Assembly (NCBI RefSeq): GCF_965638725.1
Contig: NC_134950.1
Span: 14,570,101-14,634,100, forward strand
Direction: 5' to 3'
DNA: 64,000 nt
From: Aptenodytes patagonicus
Lineage: Eukaryota; Chordata; Aves; Sphenisciformes; Spheniscidae
Shown: piece by piece, positions 47,601 through 57,100 of the stretch
Layout: every line of letters starts with the position of its first letter
Numbering within the stretch: position 1 is the stretch's first letter
Notes under the pieces: model-generated
What the model was told of the DNA's origin: nothing
What the model saw: the letters and a program-made list of their open reading frames with translations, nothing else
Databases searched by the model: none
Translations under genes and position numbers: made by a program

Positions 47601-50454
47601 TGGGGCACTTTTCTTCATTATTTTAATGTGATCATTTGCATGTCCAGGGCAGATAAACCTACATCTTGGGATATAAATAAGTATTTTTTCCTTGCTAATC
47701 TACAAATCGGTCAATTAAACCAATTGATCAGCAATGGCTATTCCCTACTGTTTCTCTGAGTGGACAGGCTTAGTGTGAAATTAATTTCATGTTATTCCAG
47801 CAAGCTCACTGGCAGGCAATCTTCTGGGCTCCCTCTACAGTCCATGGAGAGAACATGAGATTTTGAAGACGTGCTCAATCGTAAAGAAACAGGCTGTTAG
47901 CTCTAACTTTACACATTTGTGGGAATAACAGTGTTAACTGAAGGGATTTAAACAAATATAAAACATATTTACTAGATATTTGCAAGTAAACTGTTCCTCT
48001 CACAGCTGCATGGTAGGTCTCTTGACTGATATCAGCGTAATATCTCTGGTCATAGAACAGGTGTTCATACCTGTGTAATGCATAAATTGGGATTGGTACT
48101 GGGAAAATCAGAGCAGGATTTTCCCTCAGGTCACACTAAATTTCATGCCTGCACTAGACAGCTCATATTACAAAATTTAGCATGGTAGACATAACTAGAA
48201 CGGCTTTTTGAAACAAGAGTTAATACAGAAAGCTTTGGTACAAAATAATTATTTTATTATCGCTTAAATAAATTCCAATGTAGTAAGTTGTCAGAGGGAA
48301 GAAATACAATCCTGTTTCATGAAGTTCAGATTTATCATAAGATATAAATACTAGGACTAGAAAGAGTAACTAAATTTCTTCCCATCCATCTCCCCACACA
48401 CCTATAAATTAATAAAAATAGAGTGAAGACAAATTATAGCGAAATTCTATTTTTCCTGAAGTTTTTATTGTAATAGTCCTGGAATTATGCTGGAAAACAG
48501 AAAGGGTGAACCATGATCTTACTGAAATAAATTGTATCATTTTACTCACTGTGAGGTTTTCACTCTAGTGTCAGGCATCAGTTGAGGAGGCTGACAGCTG
48601 GTCTCCTTACATACTCAGTGAAGGCAAAAAAAAAGATATATTTGCAATATATCTTTGACTGCTGCATTAGACAAATTCAAAGCAGATTAAATCCAAGAAG
48701 CATGTTGCTTTAATGAATTCCTAGAGATGAAACAGTCCTGGAAGTAGCTACAGATATCTCTACTGGGTATATGTGCTGTAGGGGGTAACACTGGCTATCA
48801 TCAACATCACTTACTGAAGGTGCACTTAGCCTACCAGTTGCTAACACCAAAAGCTGTTAAATTAAATGAATAAATAAATTTTAAAAAGGTTTCTAACCAG
48901 CTTATTTTTGGGACAGTCCTTGACTGGTACTAGTGAAGGAAAGGTAAATTTGTTCAGAGAGTATGGGATGAACAAGTCAACCAGCATATGTTGTGCTTGT
49001 TCCACCAACATATCATGCTCAGTACATATCGCTGTATGGACCCATACATTGAATGTCAAGTGATATTCCCTGAAATGCTCAGATGGGAATCCTGGGAGAT
49101 ATGAAAATGAGTTGCTGACATTTGAATAATTTAATTTTGCTCAATCTGAATAATTTATCTTTGTTTGTTTGGGAAAATCACAGCCCTAAAACAGGAAAGT
49201 TCAGGATTTTATCATTGGAGTTTACTTATACAAATGTCACAGGTTTGACGCACCACTGCTGCGTTTTAATTAAATCGGTGTCATGACCTTTTGCAGGAGC
49301 ACACTGAAATTGGCCCAAAGCCTAAGCTAGTAATTGTCCATATTAAAGTAAAACAAATCTAAATGAATATAACAAAACTTATACCAGATGAAAAGCTGTA
49401 TCAACTGAGTTGAGGTAAAAAATAGCCACTGAAGTGGAATTATGTATATAGTCTAAAAGACAGTGGAGAACTTTGGCTCCTTTTTTTTCAGAGGAAACAT
49501 TTGTGTTCCTTTCCAAAAGATATTTTTCCTGCTGAAATGCTACAGCATTGTAAGAAGACATTGAGATTGCAATAGTTCTGGTGTTAATAAAAATAGCTAG
49601 TAAAGATTTGAACACTGTAACACTTTTCTTTCGTGAAGGTTGTAGTGCTCATAACAATGCAACTCCCTTTTCTCAAAGTGGGTTGAAGACATGGAGATCA
49701 CGCAGAGCAGCTCTAAGGAAGGTTATTGGGGGCATTTTGGCACTGGATGTACTGAAGTGGAGACCATAGTTTAAAGTGCTGGGGAAATGTCTATAGACAA
49801 AAGGAGTTACTCGAGTTAGAATTGAACTCATATGCCATAGTGCACATAGTCCTCTTTCCAAAGGAAGTGATGGACGAGCCACAAGAAGTGCCTCGGCAGG
49901 AAGCTGGGTTATGTCTCTTTGAAAATATTGGAAATTAAACCTCTGTTTTTGGAGGGGAAAAAACCACAAACTTAAGAGTAGTGGATGATCTTAATGTACA
50001 AGGGGTTGTGGGTTCATATCCCAAATAAGCACTTCAACTTGCCTGCAAAAGGGAAGCTACCTATTGAAGAGCTTTCCCCTGGTGCCTGTGCTTTGCTCGT
50101 AAGATCCAATAAAAGGAAAACATGAGGAATTATGTGAAAATCCAGATAACATGAAGGGAAAGCAGAGGGATAAAGGAGAAGCAATGCAACAATGATAAGC
50201 TGATGCACAAGTATAAATGACTTTGGGTGTGAGAGGAGTAGACGAACTGTCAAAATAAAGTGATTGAGTGAACCATTTTGCTTCTTAGGGAATCAGTGGT
50301 TGACTGCATTCCTCTCTAATTACACCTGGCTCAGGATTAACTGGGTTTTATTAATCCAAAGACTGTTTAAATTTGTCCAGACAGTCAAATGCTGCATTGC
50401 TTGGTAGTTGATGCGTCTCTTGCAAATCAAGATGCATGTAATTTTGTCGTGGTT

Positions 50455-51036
50455 TAACCTCAGCCGGCAACTAAGCACCACGCAGCCGCTCGCTCACTCC
50501 CCCCCGGTGGGATGGGGGAGAGAATTGGAAGGGTAAAAGTGAGAAAACTCATGGGTTGAGATAAAGGCAGTTTAATAGGTAAAGCAAAAGCCACACACGC
50601 AAGCAAAGCAAAACAAGGAATTCATTCACTACTTCCCATGGGCAGGCAGGTGTTCAGCCATCCCCAGGAAAGCAGGGCTCCATCACGCGTAACGGTTACT
50701 TGGGAAGACAAACGCCATCACTCCACACGTTCCCCCCTTCCTTCTTCTTCCCCCAGCTTTATATGCTGAGCATGACGTCACATGGTATGGAATATCCCTT
50801 TGGCCAGTTTGGGTCAGCTGTCCTGGCTGTGCCCCCTCCCAGCTTCTTGTGCACCTCCAGCCTTCTCAGTCAGTAGAGCATGGGAAGCTGAAAAGTCCTT
50901 GACTAGTGTAAACACTACCTAGCAACAACTAAAACATCGGTGTGTTATCAACATTGTTCTCACCCTAAATCCAAAACACAGCACTGTACCAGCTACTAGG
51001 AAGGAAATTAACTCTATCCCTGCCGAAACCAGGACA
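50455..51036 (-). mobile_element. Solo LTR of an ERVL-type endogenous retrovirus
   Basis: A 582-bp element with terminal inverted repeats (TGTCGTGGTTT at the left, AAACCAGGACA at the right), flanked on both sides by the direct repeat AATTT (50450-50454 and 51037-51041). A 5-bp duplication is typical of ERVL integration. On the - strand it has LTR order: CRE palindrome TGACGTCA (50773-50780), TATAAAG (50757-50763), then ATTAAA (50571-50576), which sets transcription orientation. No internal viral sequence is left, as after LTR-LTR recombination. The sequence resembles an LTR family common in many birds, which I cannot name with certainty. Confidence 0.92.
50757..50780 (-). promoter_or_regulatory. 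LTR core promoter: CRE next to TATA box
   Basis: On the - strand the perfect cAMP-response palindrome TGACGTCA (50773-50780) lies 9 bp upstream of TATAAAG (50757-50763). Such close CRE-TATA spacing is typical of strong inducible promoters; activity of this copy is inferred only. Confidence 0.6.
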
Positions 51037-51041
51037 AATTT

Positions 51042-51321
51042 GCAAGATGATCCTGAGAAACGCTCGATAGCTTGCCTTGCATTAGAAAAGCATTGCACAA
51101 ACCAGCCTGATTCTCAGTGGGTGCAGACAGAGATGTGGGGTGAAAGTAGTTTTAAATAACCCTTCTTCCCTCTCTCCTAGATTGTAACGGGCTCCTTAAC
51201 CACTCCTCAGCCACCTAGACAAGTCCTGGCCTCTTGCTCTCCAGCACTCAGCATTTCCTAGCACATTACATTGCTGGGGTGCAAAACCAGGAAAAACTTT
51301 ACCAACTCTCTGCATTAGAGA
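51042..51321. other. Intergenic spacer
   Basis: No recognisable feature between the solo LTR target duplication and the CR1 fragment. Confidence 0.5.
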
Positions 51322-51794
51322 GACCTGTTGGAGCAGGTCCAGAGGAGGGCCATGAGAATGGTCAGAGGGATGGATCACCCTTCCTAGGAGGAAAGGCTGA
51401 GAGAGTTGGGGTTGTTCAGCCTGGAGAAGAGAGAGTGGGGGGAGACCTTATTGCAGCCTATCAGTACTTAAAGGGGACTTCTAGAAAAGATGGCGGCAAA
51501 CTTTTTAGAAGGGCCTGTTGCGACAGGACAAGGGGGAATGGCTTTAAACTAAAAGAGGGTAGATATAGGCCAGATATAAGGAAGAAATTGTTTACGCTGA
51601 GGGTGGTGAAACACTGGCCCAGGTTGCCCAGAGAGGTGGTGGATGCCCCATCCCTGGAAACATTCAAGGTCAGGTTGGAGGGGGCTCTGAGCAACCTGAT
51701 CTAGTTGAAGATGTCCCTGCCCACGGCAGGGGGGTTGGACTAGATGACTTTTAGAGGTCCCTTCCAACCCAAACTATTCTGTGATTCTATGATT
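51322..51794 (+). mobile_element. CR1 LINE 3'-end fragment
   Basis: A 470-bp 5'-truncated CR1: GACCTGTTGGAGCAGGTCCA, AAGGCTGAGAGAGTTGGGGT, GATGCCCCATCCCTGGAAAC and GGTCCCTTCCAACCCAAACT, ending in TTCTGTGATTCTATGATT. The ORF2 C-terminal frame is still readable over about 100 codons (for example FKLKEGRYRPDIRKKLFTLR). Confidence 0.92.
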
Positions 51795-52964
51795 AGGAAT
51801 TAACCAGTGCAAGGGCAGGGAGTGTGCATGTATGCATGAGCACGTGCCTGATGAGGGACAAGACTAGTCTTATTCCAGCTGTTTGCACAGCATAAAGCAG
51901 GCAGGGATGTGTTAATACAATAGCAGTGACTACAAAGAAATTTATCATTGGCACAGTTAGTGGGGAAAGCCATGAAAGAGTCCAGGTGAGGACCCAAGAC
52001 CTATCATCTAACCTTGACTGAATCAGTACGGGTTTTAGCACCAGGGCCTCATACTTTCAAGGATAACTTAAAAGTTACTAAAAACCTTCAGCTGTTGATG
52101 CTTGCTCACAGTTAACTTTACTTTAGCCTTCATTGGCTAAAACAGGCATTTAGATGTCTACATGTAGACACGAAATTTAGGAGACTTAACCTAGAGCTGA
52201 ATTCCACCCTGCGTGTATCTCAGGAATTACCAAACTGGAGGTTGCTAGCTCCTCCAGAGAAGGAGGACGCTAGGCCAACTATGCTGAGATTTGGCCTTCT
52301 GCCTTTTTTTCTCAAGAGAGAGACATTTCCTACCACATGGTTATAGAACGGTTGTGGCGTAAGTACTACTCTGGTATCTCTAACAGAGAGAGACAGACAC
52401 TGAGCTAAGCTTGGGCCCACAGTTTAGGTAGCTAAACGTTTGCACAATTGTACTTACGACCTGTTTGCACAATCCTGTTACATACATGATTTAACATATG
52501 TGAAACCCACCCTCAGGCTCTATGTTCCTTGGGGATATTGCCATAAAATATCTAGCACAAGCAGGGTCACAGGCAGCTTTTATGAGGCAGAAATGCTGCA
52601 AGATGCAATTAAATACTTCGTTAGTACTTCAGACCCAAACCCAAAGTCCAAATCACATCATTATTTTTCCCCACCACCACAATGTTTCAGGGCACAAACC
52701 TAACTTTATTTACATCATCCTACCTCCCAGGCTAACTTACTCTGAAAGAAACCTCCCTTCTAATGTGTGCCTCACAAATTATTATTCATCCTTTCCTGCA
52801 CCAAGACACTGCATACCTGTTAGGGCAGCGATTAGGATGAGGTACACTAAGAACATCACAAGATAGGGTCTTTGGATTTTAGGAGCCTGCAGACCCTTTT
52901 TCTTCCCATCACTTTTAGCTGTTAAAAGTCGGTATTTTAAGAAAAACAACTTTAGGAAAAAATA
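51795..52964. other. Intergenic between the CR1 fragment and the CCN3 3' end
   Basis: No recognisable gene or repeat. Confidence 0.5.
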
Positions 52965-53863
52965 CTTTGAATCACATAAAAGTTTATTTACTTAGTAAAG
53001 TTATATTACAATATATACAGTTTCTATTTACATATACACCTTTCTAAGAAATGAAGCACCATATGATACAGTTAGTATTTTAGAAGAATGTACAGAAATT
53101 TTGTTTTTGCATCCAAATAGTTGTATGTACAGACACACATTGGTTAGAACCAAGTTCTCCTAAGACGCTGACTTCAGTGGGTTTTGGATTAGATTGCTAG
53201 TGAAGTTACCAAAGAGGAATTTAATTGCTGTCAGCTATCAATCTGCTATGCTTCAGGATAAGAGATCTTAGCTATGTCATTTCAGGGGCTATGCGCAAAC
53301 TTAATCCTCAGAGAAAGTTGGAGGTACAGATAGAAGGTATTTTATAAGACACAAGAATGCAATGCTTTCATCAGTAAGATTTTTACTGTCATCAGAAACA
53401 GAGTTTCATTAGAATGGAAAAAGAACACTGCTGCTTAAGTGTTTATATGCATTATGCAAAGTGAAGTTAAGAACTTGGAAGCTTATGTGATACGGTATCA
53501 TGCATTCCCCAAGGAATCCATTTACTCTTAAAGAGCCCAGTCTTACAGCTACTGCAGCTTGCGGCATGATCCCCTTAACTCAAGGAGAAAGACTAGCTGT
53601 TCACTTTGTAATCTTTATGACTCTGTCAAGAAAAAAAGCAGGCTCTGTCCAAGGTACAAAATTTCCTTCAAGTGAATAGAAGACATTTGGAGGGGGAAAA
53701 TGTAAAATGAGGTATTTAACAAACTACAGGAAAAAAGAAAGCACCTAGACTGTTTTGAAAAACATCTTAGATATTTTACATATGCAATTGTTACATTCAC
53801 CTGATTGTGGGTCAAGTTTTGTATAAACTATTGATACCTTTTGCACTACCTAATTTACGCTTT
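52965..53863 (-). other. CCN3: CCN3 3' UTR
   Basis: About 0.9 kb of AT-rich sequence runs from the TGA stop (53864-53866) to the AATAAA hexamer at 52983-52988 on the - strand. U/GU-rich sequence follows downstream. The 3' end coordinate is inferred. Confidence 0.75.
52983..52988 (-). terminator. Poly(A) signal AATAAA of CCN3
   Basis: TTTATT on the + strand is AATAAA on the - strand, 880 bp after the stop codon, with T-rich sequence beyond it. Confidence 0.7.
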
Positions 53864-54160
53864 TCATATTTTTGCTTCACTAGACGTCGGATCTAAGGGC
53901 TGGAAGAAAGCATTGTTACTCTGAGGACAGTTATTATGACAGACACAGGTGTTGATCAACATCATTGGCTTTTTTAGGACTTTGCCCTGGGGACAGCGGA
54001 ACTCAACTTGAATCGTTTTGGTGTTGTGTGGGGTACAGCATCGCCCATCATTGCAGAGGCCACAGTAACGAGGTTTGTATGTCTGCACACTAGTGCAGTT
54101 CTTGTATTCAAAACGAACAGCTTTCAGGGACTTCTTTGTTCGGATACATTTCTTCCCTTT
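53864..54160 (-). CDS. CCN3: CCN3 exon 5: C-terminal cystine-knot domain
   Basis: The acceptor is CTCTTAG. The exon starts [20 protein letters not shown], contains [18 protein letters not shown] and [12 protein letters not shown], and ends SSEAKI before TGA at 53864-53866. It has ten cysteines, as expected for a CT domain; this domain mediates dimer and receptor contacts in the family. Confidence 0.96.
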   Translation of the reverse strand, partial: KGKKCIRTKKSLKAVRFEYKNCTSVQTYKPRYCGLCNDGRCCTPHNTKTIQVEFRCPQGKVLKKPMMLINTCVCHNNCPQSNNAFFQPLDPTSSEAKI

Positions 54161-57100
54161 CTAAGAGAAATATGAAGAGACATTAGATACATCATTGCAT
54201 AAGACAGAAAGCAGGTAAAAATTGACATGCAAAGATATAGGTCTACTCTGAAAACTTGAATTTGTTGTCTTTGCCCATTCAACACCAATAAGACTCTGCA
54301 GCTACTTCAGTAGTTACTTACAGGTAACTCCTGCAAGACCTGCCCTTTGATACCAGTGTGTTATTGGGCCAGTAATAAATGACAAATAATTAAAGCCCAC
54401 TCTTGTCATCTGAGACAAGCCAAACCAAACTTCATCATGGAAATATACTGGAAAACTTCTCAGGCTTGTGTAGTTCCATCAGAGAATCAGGAAGCCAAAT
54501 AAGCAAGTTGCAGGACTAGATTCAAGGGAAAAATGAACCTCAAAAGTCACTGACCCAAGGCAGAATCAGCTTTATCCATGTTATTCTTAACAGACGGTTG
54601 TCTAACTTGTCCTTGGAAGTCTTCAGTGACAGAGACTCCACATCTGCCCCAGACAATCCTAACAGTTCACTATTCTTACTGCTTGGAAGGTTTTCGCTCA
54701 TGTCTTAATTTTTATGCAGTCTAAACTCACCATTTCTTGTTGTATCCCCCATGGACTCAGAACAGGCTGCAATATCTGAACACAGGTATGAGAACACACC
54801 TCCGTTCTCTTGCATTCACAAAAAGTTCAGTTCAACCAATTTTTCCCTAGCAGAACATGTTTTCTAGATCTTTTGATCATTCTTGTCAGTCTCCCCAACT
54901 CTTCCCAAATGTTTCATATCCTTTTCAAAACACAGTATTTAAAACTGCACAGAGTATTCAGCAAAAGCATTAGCAATGCTTTCCAACACTCAGAACATGA
55001 CATAAAGTGATGGTCCTTTTACCTAGCTACATGTTATTCTCCCTGACAGTAACACTTGTATAATGTATAGAAGCGGCAAAAAAGTCAGGTCCCTTACATA
55101 CACATATATTGCACCTGAAGTGTCAGTGTTGCATTTGCTTTCGGAAAAAGCATCATGAGGATTAAGATAAGGTTTAATTTACCCAAGCAGATTTTGCAGG
55201 ATTTCACACATTCCTCTGCAGTTCCAGATGCTCCACAGACTAGAAATCTGACATATCCATCTGCATGATTGGAGCAGCTCTGAAGTATACATACAGGTAG
55301 TACAATTGCATTTGTGGGAGAAGTTAGACTGCATGAGCTGTCAAAATAGTCTGCACATGCAATACATCTGATCTGTTTGGGATGGCTCAAATTATCATAG
55401 AATCATAGAATAGTTTGGGTTGGAAGGGACCTCTAAAGGTCATCTAGTCCAACCCCCCTGCAATAAGCAGGGACATCTTCAACTAGATCAGGTTGCTCAG
55501 AGCCCCCTCCAACCTGACCTTGGATGTTTCCAGGCATGGGGCATCCACCACCTCCCTGGGCAACCTGTGCCAGCATTTCACCACCCTCAGCGTAAAAAAT
55601 TTCTTCCTTATATCTAGTCTGAATCTACCCTCTTTTAGTTTAAAACCAGTACCCCTTGTCCTATTGCTACATGTCCTACTAAAAAGCCTGTCTTTCTTAT
55701 AAGCCCCCTTGAAGTACTGATAGGCTGCAATAAGGTCTCCCTGGAGCCCTCTCTTCTCCAGGCTGAACAACCCCAACCCTCTCAGCCTTTCCTCCTAGGA
55801 GAGGTGCTCCATCCCTCTGATCACTTTTGTGACCCTCCTCTGGACCCGGTCCAACAGGTCCGTGTCTTTCTTATGCTGAGGGCTCCAGAGCTGGGTGCAG
55901 TACTCCAGGTGGGGTCTCAGGAGAGCAGAGCAGAGTGGCAGAATCACCTCCCTCCACCTGCAGGACGTGCAGCACAAAGCTACTGAGCAAACACAGCAAA
56001 TCTAATGCTTATCAAAAACACTGGGCTTGCTGCACATATGCTGAAAGGTGTATTTACATACATTTGCATCTGAAGCATTCTAGACCATTCTGTTGCAATC
56101 TTGGAATTACAGCTGAAGAGACTCTGCTCCCCTGCCACTCTTTGCAGCATACCTTATCAGATGGCTCTTCATTTTCACAAGGTCTTATCATGCAAAGCCG
56201 TGTCTGCTTCACCATCTCACATTGTTGATTTCTGTTGGTAACACGGGTGGAAAAGCCCATTCCACAGCTTTTGGAACAAGCACTCCATTCTGTTGTCTGC
56301 TCAATACAATTGGCACTTGAATCCGACACGTCGATCCCAAGTGTGGCCTCTTGTCTGTAGGCTGGAGACAAAACCTCACAAAACTTTATTACAAGAAAAA
56401 GTCATGTGAAAACCCAGTATCTAACTGAGCTGTACCACATCTGGGAAGAAAGATGAGAGACAAAAAAAGGTCCAAAATCCATGCTTTTGGCAGGATTTAG
56501 GAATTTTAAAAGCTGCCTTTTTAGGAGCCCTGGATGGCAACTTCCTACATCTAAAAATAACAGAAAGGTGTGTATCAGTGTAATCAGCAAACCATTTAGA
56601 TTCAGTTCACTCAAGTCCACAGCTGGAAGAATTATTGCCAATTTTTTAACCAGTTTAGAACTCTACTTCAGTAACTCTTTATTCCTCACTCTTTCCAATG
56701 GAAATACATCACAAATCTGTTCTAAAGCTACTTCATAAAAATATTTATATTAGGTATGATTTGAGAGAGGCTGAATGATTTATCTAAACTAACAGACAGC
56801 ATGGAAGCAAAGTCCTTTACTCTGAGAGTCATAAAGTCACCCGATCTTATCAATTATTGACAGATTATAGCCAGGGTGATGGTGGGGAGGGAGGAAAGAA
56901 GTAATTTCCAGGAGTTATCACAGCTAGTCAAAGGCATCGCCAACTCTGATCATCATCCTGCCCTCATGGCAATGTTAAGCTGTATTATGCAAATATTGCT
57001 AACTGTACAGTTTGGTTCAGCGGTTATCACAGGAGTAAACAGAATGAGGCAACATGACTGAGCCTTCAGTCACAGCTCCTGCTGTTAAGCTCCTCTACAA

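Larger units (their letters stand above)
40036..50454. other. Intergenic with sparse old repeats
   Basis: No gene recognised. A 21-bp minisatellite at 40646-40708 and MIR-like remnants at 43785-43925 and 44535-44610 are listed separately. A purine (AG)n-like run lies near 44427-44448 and a small ATATCCTTTA cluster near 47077-47118. The 47.6-49.3 kb part is very AT-rich. Confidence 0.5.
54161..56152 (-). other. CCN3: CCN3 intron 4 (2.0 kb)
   Basis: Phase-0 intron with donor GTATGC and acceptor CTCTTAG. It holds an ancient CR1 (54545-55000), a Cys-rich open stretch (55187-55390) and a mid-age CR1 (55394-55962). Both CR1s lie in the same orientation as the gene. Confidence 0.9.
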
